This document shows, one piece after another, positions 1-8,575 of a DNA stretch of 30,537 nt. The first letter of the stretch is position 1. Each line of letters starts with the position of its first letter. The DNA lies in the NCBI GenBank assembly GCA_003427395.1, contig BFEA01000011.1:789734-820270 (forward strand). The letters run 5' to 3'. The translations under genes and the position numbers were made by a program. Below the pieces are notes generated by a model that worked only from the letters and a program-made list of their open reading frames with translations, was not told the origin of the DNA and made no database searches. Source of the DNA: Chara braunii (Eukaryota > Streptophyta > Charophyceae > Charales > Characeae).

Positions 1-312
1 CTAACATGTGAGTGAAGAACAAGACTTTGAGTAGCCCAAATCACAAGTAACCAACATGGCATCATCCATAGAAGAATCGGAGCACTACCTACTAGTATGT
101 GAGTGAAAACCAAGAGTTTGAGTAGCCCAAATCACAAGTAACCAACAAGAGATCATTCATAGAAGAATTTGAGCACTACCTACTAGTATGTGAGTGAAAA
201 ACAAGAGTTTGAGTAACCCAAATCACAAGTAACCAACATGGCATCATCCATAGAAAAATCGGAGCACTACCTACTAGTATGTGAGTGAAAAGCAAGAGTT
301 TGAGTATCCCAA
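1..312. repeat. 91-bp tandem repeat, about 3.4 copies
   Basis: The phrase atgtgagtga recurs at 6, 97, 188 and 279, a constant spacing of 91 bp. The units share the order tgtgagtgaa, gagtttgagta, cccaaatcacaagtaacca, cattcatagaagaat and gagcactacctactagt, with scattered substitutions. The array begins at or before the window edge, so its full copy number is unknown. It ends where the GAA microsatellite starts. No coding role is apparent. Confidence 0.9.
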
Positions 313-432
313 TAAGAAGAAGAAGATGAAGAAGAAGAAGTAGAAGAAGAAGAAGATGAAGAATAAGGAGATGAAGAGGAGGAAAGAGAAGAAGAAGGAG
401 AAGAAGAAGAAGAAGAAGAAGAAGAAGAAGAT
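313..432. repeat. GAA/GAAGAT microsatellite
   Basis: About 120 bp of near-pure purine trinucleotides (gaa with occasional gat, gag and tag). Read on the minus strand it gives a meaningless poly-leucine frame. It directly abuts the 91-bp array. Confidence 0.92.
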
Positions 433-860
433 GCATCCTCTTCCTTCCACTCACCTTGTCAATGTCTTGGAGATGGAGTCTCAATCTTGATGAGGCTTTC
501 CTCCTCCTTGCACAACTCCTCCTTGGCTATGGCTCCCTCCTCCTTCAAGCCGCTCTGCTTCCTTTCTCACCTCTTCCCAAGTTGCCTCAAGCTCCCATCA
601 CCATGGCTATGGAGTCCTCCCCTCTCTTTGCACACTTGTCTTCTAGCTATGGTTCCCTTCTTCCTCAAGTCCTCATCCTCCTCCTCCTCGGAATGCCCCC
701 TCCTTTGGCTATGGCCGGCCTCCTACCTTTAGGGCAATGGAGTCCTTCCCTCTATGAGATATTTCGGACTGTTGGGCAACCCTCCCAACATCATTATTTT
801 ACTTTCCTTTCTCCCCATGGCTCTCCCACTCGCCCCCACTAGTGCTTGCACTAGTGGTGC
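433..860. other. CT-rich region, possible decayed minus-strand coiled-coil remnant
   Basis: This stretch is pyrimidine-rich on the plus strand and repeats the phrase ctatgg followed by CT-rich words (near 523, 604, 646 and 708). Plus-strand frames here look compositional. On the minus strand, short pieces rich in Glu, Lys and Leu can be read around 484-600 (for example ELEATWEEVRKEAERL, then after a frame change KEEGAIAKEELCKEEESL), ending at a stop near 470. This could be a relic of an acidic coiled-coil protein or a by-product of purine-rich DNA. I cannot tell which and assign no function. Confidence 0.25.
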
Positions 861-1272
861 TAATATTTTCCACCGTCTAGATCCTTGATCTCGACGGTGC
901 CGTTTGCTTGCACAATTATCCCTTGTGCTTGCTCATGGTTCCCTTGAGACATCCCAAGTCCCCGCCACTCTCCTCCATACTAGTTCCATTTTCTTGTCCC
1001 GCCGGCGGTCTCGCCGGCACGTGTCTCGTTTTTCGATTTTTATTATTTTGACCCACATGGTCCCCGACAACATTCCGGACGGTGTCCCATTTTTATTTTT
1101 GGGGCCCCTTGCCCTTGGTGGTCCCATCATCTCTACATGTGTGCCGATTTTTCTAGGCCGTGAGATCTCATCTCACGGTTGCCGTTTACCGTCTTTACTT
1201 GCCCCATGCCGAAATTGCTTCTCTTTAGCCTTCCGGGTTTGCCGTGGCTCATTTTCCCTTAGCCTAGGCATC

Positions 1273-1590
1273 CCCATGCAGTCCGTTATTTCTCGGACTG
1301 CAGTCATGGCCATCTTTCTAATCCCACAGCCCCACAACTTGCCCCATGCTAAAAGAAAATGCAGCGTTAAATTTCTAAGTGCATCCGGGCTCAATATTGG
1401 CTCCGGATGCACCAAAAAACATGTGTTTTCCCTCCCCCATGCAGTCCGTTGTAACTCGGACTGCAATAGGGGTCAATTTCCCAGCCCCAATGCCCTACAA
1501 CTAGCCCCTACTCAAAAGAAAAAGAAACGACCAATCCACAAGTGCATCCGGACTCGATTTTGGCTCCGGATGCACCTGAAACATGTGTTT
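1273..1590. repeat. Tandem duplication, period about 162 bp
   Basis: Two copies run from about 1273 and 1435. Each carries, in order, the hairpin with tgcagtccg arms and the hairpin with gtgcatccgg arms followed by acatgtgttt (1277 and 1440; 1379 and 1542). Between the hairpins the copies have diverged considerably, so this is an old duplication in which the inverted repeats are the best preserved part. Confidence 0.7.
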
Positions 1591-1748
1591 CTCCTCATGC
1601 ATGTAATCCGTTTTTTCCGGTTGCATGGGGTCTTGATTTTCTTTGATTTTCTCTGCAAAATTCAAAGAAAATCAAAGTCCTTTGTAACCGCCATATTCCA
1701 GAATGAATCTGGTCACGGATGAATCTCCCCAAGTGGCCGTTTTTTACC

Positions 1749-2119
1749 GTTAAGGCCTTTTTCTCTTTTCTTTTCTTTTCTTTTTCCTCCTTTCTTGGAC
1801 AGTAGGGACTTGCCAGTCCCTACTAACGGCCAGCTCACTCATTCCCTCTCACCTCCCATTTTTCTTTTTTTCTTTTCTTTTCTCTTTTGCATGCCAAGTG
1901 TCAACTAGCCGTTAAGGCCCTTTTCTTTTGCCTTTTCTTTTCTTTTCTTTTCTTTTCTTTTCTTTTCTTTTCCCTCTTTTTTCTTGGACAGTAGGGACTT
2001 GCCAACCCCTACTTGTCAGTCCCTACTAACGGCCAGCTCACTCATTCCCTCTCACTTCCCATTTTTCTTTTTTTTTTTCTTTTTTCTTTTCTCTTTTGCA
2101 TGCCAAGTGTCAACTAGCC
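1749..2119. repeat. Tandem duplication of a CTTTT-rich unit (162 and 209 bp)
   Basis: The word gttaaggcc begins units at 1749, 1911 and 2120. Each unit carries a CTTTT tract, the segment ttggacagtagggacttgcc, the phrase ctaacggccagctcactcat, another T/C tract and then gcatgccaagtgtcaacta. The second unit is longer because its CTTTT tract has expanded and its gtagggact hairpin has gained extra loop sequence (1991-2026). The third unit is only a start. Confidence 0.85.
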
Positions 2120-2546
2120 GTTAAGGCCCTTTTCTTGGCTCTTCCTCTTAGTTTTGGCCCTTCCCATGCTCAAGGGTCAGTCCGTTATATCTCGGACTGC
2201 AATAATGGCCTTTTCATGCCCATGGGAGCTTCCTCTCACTCCTATCTTTCTCCCATAATGGCCCCTCCTACTCCGATTTTCACCCGGAGGCCTATTTTTC
2301 ACACGGGGTCTCATTTGACTCCATTTTCTTGAGGGAGCCTAATCCGAGACTTTTCGGATTGCTCCCATGCCTCCCACTTCAGTTTTCTTTACTTTTTCTT
2401 TTCCTTTTGGCCTTCCCGTTTGCTACCGCTAGTGGTGCTAATATTCTTGGCCGTCAAGATGTCGATCTTGACGGTGCACCTTGCCCTTATTATTTCCCCT
2501 CATGCGGTGCCGCCGTTTCTTCTTGGGACTTTCACATGTCCCCGCC

Positions 2547-2677
2547 ACTTGTCCCGTCGGTGGTCCCCGGTACTTAGTCCTGCCGGTGGTCCTCGACACT
2601 TAATCCCGCCGGTGGTCCCCGACACTTAGTCCCACCGACGGTCCCCGGCACTTAGTCCCGCGGGTGGTCCCCGACAC
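2547..2677. repeat. 26-bp GC-rich minisatellite, five copies
   Basis: Units starting acttagtcccgcc, followed by ggtggtccccgac, begin at 2547, 2572, 2598, 2624 and 2650, with a degenerate sixth start at 2676. The period is 25-26 bp. Each unit contains the self-complementary core ccgccggtgg or a variant, so the array can fold locally. Confidence 0.9.
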
Positions 2678-3198
2678 ATTTCGCCCCGGATGCCATTATA
2701 TTTACTTAGTCCCACGTGGCCCCGGGTGCCTTTCCCCGAGGTGTCCCACGTCCCTTGGGCGTTTTGCCGCCCCATGGTGACCCCTCTCCCTTGTCTTTTC
2801 TTGCGCCTAGTGCGCGCCGATTTCTTTGGTCGTGGGCCTCCGCTCTGAGGCTCCCGTAGGTGGCCCCCACATTGGCCCCTCATTCTCTAGCTTCCCACGA
2901 CCCCGGGGTCATCCATCTCTCGACTTCCTTATTCTTTTATCGCTGTCGTGCTGCATTTGCTGGTTCAAGGGCCCTTTGGCCTTAGTCTTATTGCATTCCC
3001 TCCCGGCCTCGTGCTTCGTCCTATATGCCCCTGCTCCTGCGCTTATTCTCGTGCCGTTGCTGGTTTTCTCCTCTACGGTTTTCTCCCCAGGTCATTACTC
3101 CCTCTTGCAGCCTATCCCTTTGCCTTTTCTCTTTCTTGCCTCCTCACTCCAGATTTCTCTGATGTGCACAGTTCGTCCATATTCAGTCTCTCGAGTGA
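2678..3198. other. No recognisable gene; CT-rich leader-like DNA upstream of A1 gag
   Basis: This stretch lies between the minisatellite and the first codons of the A1 gag frame. The open frames in it are compositional (Leu, Pro and Ser rich) and show no family signature. I looked for a primer-binding site such as tggtatcagagc and for a copy of the LTR sequence that follows the A1 pol at 8576, and saw neither. The A1 5' LTR is therefore missing, outside the window or too diverged to recognise. Confidence 0.5.
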
Positions 3199-3495
3199 TG
3201 GGAAGTTATTCGGGACCCACCAGTCCCGACACCGTTCTTCCACAAACTTAATGATGATGCCGTACAGAGGGAAAGGGAGGCAGAGGCAGCAGCCAGAGCC
3301 ACGAGTATAGCTGCTCAGGTGGCCCTCCTTCGTGTCCCGGAAGCCAATGCTGACCGGTTCCAGGAAAGGCTAGCTATTGTCGTTGCAGCCTTGGTTCAGC
3401 TGAGGAACTTGGAAGACCTTGAGGCCCGTGTAACAGCACTGGAGCAGTGGAACCAAGAGCTGCAGGCTGAGATAATCAGCCACAAACAGCCTTAA
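3199..3495 (+). pseudogene. gag: Gag N-terminal coiled-coil segment of A1 (separated by in-frame stop)
   Basis: Frame 1 is open from 3199 and reads a charged, heptad-rich segment (REREAEAAARATSIAAQVALL, then LRNLEDLEARVTALEQWNQEL) up to a TAA at 3493-3495. The same frame continues without another stop into the ATG at 3565, so this segment was probably joined to the gag below. The predicted product is a coiled coil, as often found at the N terminus of plant chromoviral Gag, where it would help Gag assemble. No in-frame ATG lies between the TGA at 3196 and the coiled coil, so the original start is unclear. What is seen is the reading frame and composition; joining it to gag is inference. Confidence 0.6.
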
Positions 3496-3564
3496 CTCTC
3501 TTCCCCCCGCCCTCCTAACCCTCGATCTGTTGCAGTCCCAGTATCTCAATCTAACATAGTCATC

Positions 3565-4779
3565 ATGGCAAGAGCAAGTGGAACTGTAGCAAGCGCAGGC
3601 GCCGGTGCCAGCTCCTCGAGCGGCAGCACCGGCAGTTCTGCACTAGTCATAGTCCCAAATGCGGGGACATCAGCCCAAAACGCCACAGTCCTTACTAGCG
3701 TTCAGTACAGCGGTCCCGTAGTGGATAAACGGGCGGCCACTCTGCCGTCCAAGTACGACGGGAAAGCAGACATCACCTCTTGGATTAGTTCCATGCGGTC
3801 ATACTTCGAAGTCATGCGGACACCGCAAGAGGACCGAAGTATGATCATGGGGACTAATACTGAGCCCGCCGTACGAAATTACATCGAGCTCCCGGCTGTT
3901 GCTGCAGGTTATGAAAGAATTGACCTGACTGAGTGGCTGAACGTAACCCCTGTACGCGCCCTTGAGGATCTTCTCATCACACGGTACCAGGATAAGCATG
4001 TTGCGCTCAAGGCTAGGCCGAAGCTTGAGGCCCTCAAGGGCCAAACATGGAGGTCCTCCATGCAGGCTTTGGAACAGCACTTGACTGGTCTGTTCACCAC
4101 TCCAGATCTGGGAATGACTGACGTGTCTTGTATGGATGTAGTCATGGGAGTGGCCCCTAAAGAATACCTCTTCCTATTGGCACTCAAAAACCATACCACC
4201 TGGCGAGAGCTAATGACGGATCTAGTCAACCTAGAAGCCAAGGACCTCACCAGGCAGAAGAAGGCGCCCGCTGCAGGTGGGAAACCACAACGCAAGCGGT
4301 TTGGAAGCAGCAACCAACTTGCACTGCATGATCATCGGGAGGCTGAAGATCAGTCCTATGCGGATGATCTGTCTCTTGATGACGATCTAGAGCCGGACTC
4401 CGATATGGGCTGTTCCACATCAGCCATTGAGTCTGACGTCAACGAAGATGAAAAACTGAATGCTTTTAGAAAGGCTGCTTCAAACAAGGGGCCTAACCGT
4501 GGTTCGGGTAAGGGAACTGTTGTCCACCTCCCCAAGAATGCGAAGATCCCTGAGAAACCGGAGGATGCATCTACCAAGCCTTGGGAAGCCCTCCGAATCA
4601 GTCAAAAGGAATGGGAAAGAAAGTCTAAACTGCGCATATGCTTGCATTGTCAAAAGCCTGGGCATGCTGTGCAAGACTGTTATAGACTTCATGGAAACAA
4701 GCAAAGCAAAGGGCGTAGAGGAGTCATCAGCACTCCCTACAACAAGGGAAGCCGGAACATCAGTTGCAGGTCCCTCTAA
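3565..4779 (+). CDS. gag: Gag-like capsid/nucleocapsid protein of A1
   Basis: An open frame of 404 residues. An Ala/Ser/Gly-rich start (to about residue 45) is followed by a retrotransposon gag-type helical region (about 60-230, including SKYDGKADITSWISSMRSYF and a Trp-containing segment near LTEWLNV). Next comes an acidic linker (about 255-300), then a single CX2CX4HX4C zinc knuckle with C359, C362, H367 and C372 (nt 4639-4680). Such Gag proteins form the cytoplasmic particle and the knuckle binds the element RNA. The frame is open upstream to the TAA at 3493, so the ATG at 3565 may be internal to a longer ancestral gag. Beyond the knuckle the frame runs 33 codons to its stop, while frame 2 takes over towards the protease. 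The domain assignment is secure; present-day expression is unknown. Confidence 0.85.
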   Translation: MARASGTVASAGAGASSSSGSTGSSALVIVPNAGTSAQNATVLTSVQYSGPVVDKRAATLPSKYDGKADITSWISSMRSYFEVMRTPQEDRSMIMGTNTEPAVRNYIELPAVAAGYERIDLTEWLNVTPVRALEDLLITRYQDKHVALKARPKLEALKGQTWRSSMQALEQHLTGLFTTPDLGMTDVSCMDVVMGVAPKEYLFLLALKNHTTWRELMTDLVNLEAKDLTRQKKAPAAGGKPQRKRFGSSNQLALHDHREAEDQSYADDLSLDDDLEPDSDMGCSTSAIESDVNEDEKLNAFRKAASNKGPNRGSGKGTVVHLPKNAKIPEKPEDASTKPWEALRISQKEWERKSKLRICLHCQKPGHAVQDCYRLHGNKQSKGRRGVISTPYNKGSRNISCRSL

Positions 4780-4801
4780 TGAGCTTGAATCTAATCAATA
4801 G

Positions 4802-5590
4802 CCTACTCTTGAAGCCCGGAATGACGCTGATTCCAAGGCTGCTGCAGTTCACATGCTATACACTGAGCCTTGGGAGGAGTCTAAGGAAGTTGACTTCCAC
4901 GCTCACATGGAACATTGGCTGCAGCTCAAGCAGCAACGCCGTGTTCAAGGGAGCGTGGAGCTAACCANCTTTAAGCTGCTCATTAACCGCCGATACATCC
5001 GCGTGCTGATTGATAGTGGTTCAACCACTAATTTCTTTTCTCCTAACGGGATTCGTAAGGCGGGCCTGGGAATGAAGCAAGTGGAACTGCAGAACCCTTG
5101 TCAGACCCAGGTAGGCAACCAAGAGGTTGTCACCTCTACACATGCTGTCAAAGGTGTGCGCGTCACCTTTGACAAGGACCGCACTGTCACACATGAGCTC
5201 AACTTCTATGTCATGGACAAGTGTCCGTTCGACGCGGTCATTGGCTTGGGCTGGTTAAAGGCCCATTGCCCAAGGACCACGTGGGCGGACAATCAGTTCG
5301 TGGTGCGTGATGCCAAGGGGAACGAGCGTACCGTCTTATTGGGTGAGACGCGGGAGTCCCCTGTGACTCTTCTAAGTGCAAACAAATTCTGCAAATCAGT
5401 GCGCAGGCGCAAGGAGGTTGAGCATGTACATATAGCCTTTGTAAAGCCTCTCCATGTGCCTTTAACTTTTGCTGCATTTTCTACCTCGGTAAGTAACTCT
5501 ACTTCTACCACCTCTACTTCTAATCCATCTACTTCTACTGTGAATATGTACCTCAAATCCGGTTGTAATTGCTGTAAATTCTCAAACTGA
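4802..5590 (+). pseudogene. Aspartic protease (retropepsin) domain of A1
   Basis: Frame 2 reads a retropepsin-like domain. The active-site motif LIDSGST has its catalytic Asp at codon 5012-5014, and the second conserved half FDAVIGLGWL lies near 5230-5255, typical of Ty3/gypsy proteases that cleave Gag-Pol. The frame is already used before the gag stop but has its own TAG at 4799-4801, so gag and protease are not continuous in either frame. One ambiguous base (n) at 4968 makes one codon unknown. The frame ends in a Ser/Thr-rich linker and a TGA at 5588-5590, where the RT frame (frame 0) takes over. The active-site residues are present, but the domain is cut off from both neighbours. Confidence 0.85.
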
Positions 5591-6616
5591 TTTTCTTTCT
5601 CCTGATGAGGACGATCCTCCACCGGAAGTCCCAACAAACATTCGCCAGCTATTAGATCAATTTCTTGAAGTTTTGGTTGAACCTTGTGGAGTTCCCGAGC
5701 GTCCGGTCAAACACAAGATCGACATAATAGAAGGGAGTGTTCCTCCAAAGGGTTGCGTCTACCGAATGGGGCAAGGCGAGTTGGAGGAGTTGAGGAGGCA
5801 GATTGATGACATGATTGATCGTGGATGGATTAGGCCTAGTGAGTCTGAGTTCGGTGCACCCGTCTTGTTTGTGCCAAAAAAAGGAGGCAAACTCTGGATG
5901 TGCATTGACTATCGTGGCCTAAACCGTATCACTCATATTCCTTGCCTCGTATAGATGATCTGCTAGATGCTGCAGGTGGGTGCAAGGTCTTCTCCAAGAT
6001 CGACCTCAAATCTGGCTACCACCACATTGAAGTTGATCCGAGTGACCAGCACAAAACTGCATTTAAAACACGCGATGGGTTGTACGAATTCATTGTTATG
6101 CCCTTCGGTCTTACAAATGCACCAGCCACATTTCAGAGCCTAATGGACAAGGTACTCCACCATCAGCTCAACAGTATGGAAGAGCACCTCAAGCACCTTG
6201 AGAAGGTCTTGCAGGTCGTCAAGGAGGCACAACTGCACCTCAACTTAGAGAAATATGAGTTCGGACGGGACAGCGTCATCTATCTTGGGCACCGGTTGTC
6301 TGCATACGGCCTTGAGCCGAAGACAACCAAGGTGGAGGTCATACGAAACTGGCCTCAACCAGCGAACGTACGCAAACTGCGTTCTTTTCTTGGTTTAGCT
6401 TCGTACTACCGAAAGTTTGTGCCAAAATTTTCTGTCATTGCTCACCCACTCTCAAGACTGACCAGCAAGAATGTTGCCTATGCGTGGTGTGAGAAGTGTG
6501 AGACTGCGTTCCAAGCCTTAAAAGAGGCATTGGTGAGTCATCCTGTGATCCACATTGCGGATCCCAACCTCACATTCGTAGTCACTACGGATGCGAGCCA
6601 ATTGGGATTGGTGTAG
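5589..6616 (+). pseudogene. Reverse transcriptase of A1 lacking its catalytic YxDD motif
   Basis: Typical Ty3/gypsy RT blocks appear in order: PPKGCVYRMGQGELEELRRQI, WIRPSESEFGAPVLFVPKK, MCIDYRGLNRIT, LPRIDDLLDAAGG, KIDLKSGYHHIEV, GLYEFIVMPFGLTNAPATFQ, then LHLNLEKYEFG, YLGH and the thumb/connection region. Two lesions are visible. Near 5932 a small deletion removes codons after RGLNRIT and shifts the frame from 0 to 2. At about 6172 HHQLN is joined directly to SMEEHL, so the palm strand pair that carries the YxDD catalytic aspartates in every active relative is absent while the frame stays open. The domain ends at TTDASQLG, where one base appears lost and a TAG follows at 6614-6616. This RT cannot be catalytic. 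Confidence 0.9.
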
Positions 6617-8109
6617 TGCTGCAACAAGATGATGGTCATGGACTGCGTCCACTCGAATATTATAGCAAACGCATGCCCAGCCACAAGGTAGCTACCTCCA
6701 CATACATGCGTGAGCTCTACGCCTTGCACGAGGCTCTCACACATTGGAAGCACTACCTCTTGGGTCGGCACTTCAAGGTCTACTCAGATCATCAGACCTT
6801 GCAGTGGATTAAGACACACACTGATCTCTCTCCTACGCTGACCCGCTGGTTGCATGACATTGATGTGTACAATTTTGAATTGAAACATAAGAAAGGCTGT
6901 TATAATCGCGTTGCTGATGCTTTGTCGCGTCACCCTGAGTTTTTGACTTGCCTTGTGGGTTCGTATGACCTCCGAAGGAAACTGAAGGAGGATCTGGTCG
7001 AACACACCGCCAAGGATCCGGACCTTAGTCCCATCCTTGAGCAGCTCAAGGCTGACCCTAACAGTCAGCCTGATTTTCATGAGTGCGAGGGTCTTGTATT
7101 CCGCCGGTATGGGAAGTTTGATCGTTTATGTGGATCCAACCATGCGCCTCTCCGAACTCATTTCCTGGATTTGGCACATGGTCGAAGTGGACACTTCGGC
7201 TTTGAGAAGACTTATGGAAGTCTTTTGCAGCAGTTTGATTGGCCAGGAATGAAAGGATCCGCTCAGAAATTTATTGCTGAATGTCAAGTATGCCAAAGAA
7301 CCAAGGTCCACAAGCATACGCCTTATGGTCTGCTGAGACCCCTCCCCATTCCTGATGGACCCGGTGAGTCGATTTCCATCGACTTCACGGACATGGGAAA
7401 GGTGAGTGAGGCTGGAAATTCACAAGTCATGGTCATCGTGGACCGTTTTTCTAAATTTTTGAACTTGATTCCTTTCCCTCCCCATGCCCCGACTGAACTT
7501 GTCATTGAAGAATTCCATCAGCAGTACATTCTGCAGTTTGGCGTCCCGAAAACTATTGTGAGTGATCGGGACACCAGATTCATCAGCAAAGATTGGAAGG
7601 ACTTCACCTCTCAAATCTATGACATTAAACTGAACAAAACTTCTGGTCGACACCCCGAAGCCAATGGATTCGCCGAGGAGATAAACCAGACTTTCATCCA
7701 ACTACTTCGCGCATTGATTGTTCCAGATCAGAACACGTGGGACAAGGAGCTGCACAAAGTGAAGGGGCTGTATAACAACTCCATTCACTCTGCAACTGGC
7801 GTGACACCAAACCAGTTGCAATATGGATGGCCGATGCGTAATCCCCTCTCCTATCTGTTCCCTGAACGGTCACCTGGTCTGATGCCCGGCATGCCTGGCT
7901 ACAATGCCAAGTGCGCACGCTTGCTCAAAGCTGTTATTGCAGCCATGAACAAGCGCCAGCATGCCATGATCAAACATGCTAACAAGTTGCGCAAAGAAGA
8001 AAAATTCAAAGTAGGGGATTATGTTTGGGTTAAAATGTTGAGTTTTCTGATGAAGAGGGCATATCCCAAAAACTCCTTCCATTGTACTATGGCCCTTGGC
8101 AGATTCTGA
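6616..8109 (+). pseudogene. RNase H and integrase of A1
   Basis: A 497-codon frame. RNase H comes first: RELYALHEAL (E33), YSDHQTLQWI (D58) and NRVADALSRH (D101); its first Asp (TTDAS) lies before the frameshift at about 6605. The integrase zinc domain has H188, H193, C223 and C226. The catalytic core has D256 (SISIDF), D317 (IVSDRD) and a Glu at 354, giving a D-D-E spacing one residue longer than the usual 35. A GPY-like region (FKVGDYVWVKM) follows, and the frame is then lost near 8031-8040. The product would remove RNA from hybrids and insert the cDNA. All catalytic positions are kept, so the lesions here are frame breaks rather than active-site losses. Confidence 0.88.
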
Positions 8110-8534
8110 AGGTGATTGGGGATGAATTTGGTCCTTCATATGTGATTGACGTGCCTCCTCATCTGCACACATATCCGGTCTTTCATGCGTCCAAACTGTT
8201 TCCGCACATTGATGATGAGACGTTTCCCTTCCGAGACCCTATGATACCTCGCCCTATCGACGGCGGCCATGAGATAGACAGAATCATTTCTCACGAAGGA
8301 AGAGGGAGGAACAGACAGTACAAGGTTCACTTCCTCTATCACCCGTTGACTGAGTTCTTCTGGATCGACCGAAAAGAGCTGCTAAAGAGTGTTCCCCGTG
8401 TTGTGAACGCTTATGAACGACAGATCGCTGAGGGACAAACTGCTAAATTTGTTGCGACCATGACTCCTCACGGACTTACTAAGTCTCTCCTTCTGATTTA
8501 CTCTTATGATGCATTATGTGCCAACTCTGAATGA
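8040..8534 (+). pseudogene. Integrase C-terminus and chromodomain of A1
   Basis: Frame 0, open from the TAA at 8031-8033, continues the integrase tail (FSDEEGISQKLLPLYYGPWQI, then PPHLHTYPVFHASKLFPH) after the one-base shift near 8031-8040. A chromodomain follows, about HEIDRIISHEGRGRNRQYKV to FFWIDRKELLKSV (8270-8410), with the aromatic and acidic positions expected of the chromoviral group. Such domains guide integration towards particular chromatin marks. The frame ends in a short tail with a TGA at 8532-8534, about 30 bp before the polypurine tract. That position matches a normal pol 3' end. Confidence 0.85.
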
Positions 8535-8562
8535 GTTACTCGCTCGAAGGGACCTCGCTCTT

Positions 8563-8575
8563 GAGAGGGGGGTAA
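8563..8575 (+). other. Polypurine tract of A1
   Basis: gagaggggggtaa lies immediately before the TGTAATGACC that I take as the LTR start. In Ty3/gypsy elements this tract primes plus-strand DNA synthesis. Its position just after the pol stop supports the boundary. Confidence 0.75.

Larger units (their letters stand above)
851..2480. repeat. Hairpin-rich region with dispersed short inverted repeats
   Basis: Perfect inverted repeats are dense here: ccgtgaga arms at 1158-1178, tgcagtccg arms at 1277-1302 and again at 1440-1465, gtgcatccgg arms at 1379-1412 and again at 1542-1575, gattttctttga arms at 1635-1673, gtagggact arms with a 4-nt loop at 1802-1823, cagtccg arms at 2178-2199, and ccgtcaagat arms with a 4-nt loop at 2451-2474. 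An imperfect version of the last lies at 873-897. Arms are 7-12 bp and most loops 4-15 nt. The words ctagtggtgctaatatt precede both the 873 and the 2451 hairpins (851 and 2429), so the flanks are an old direct duplication. No recognisable protein is encoded. Confidence 0.7.

Noticed and set aside
1-312. Possible CRISPR array
   Set aside because: The 91-bp units are continuous without unique spacers, and the genome context is eukaryotic.
176-484. Minus-strand 102-residue poly-leucine frame
   Set aside because: It is the translation of the GAA microsatellite and of the 91-bp array, with no complexity or family signature.
904-1722. 272-residue plus-strand frame
   Set aside because: It crosses the hairpin and tandem-repeat field; composition follows CT-rich DNA and the duplicated units are read in unrelated contexts, with no domain.
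3565-8534. A virus or an env-bearing retrovirus
   Set aside because: Pol is followed directly by the chromodomain, polypurine tract and LTR; no third open frame with a signal peptide or membrane segments exists.
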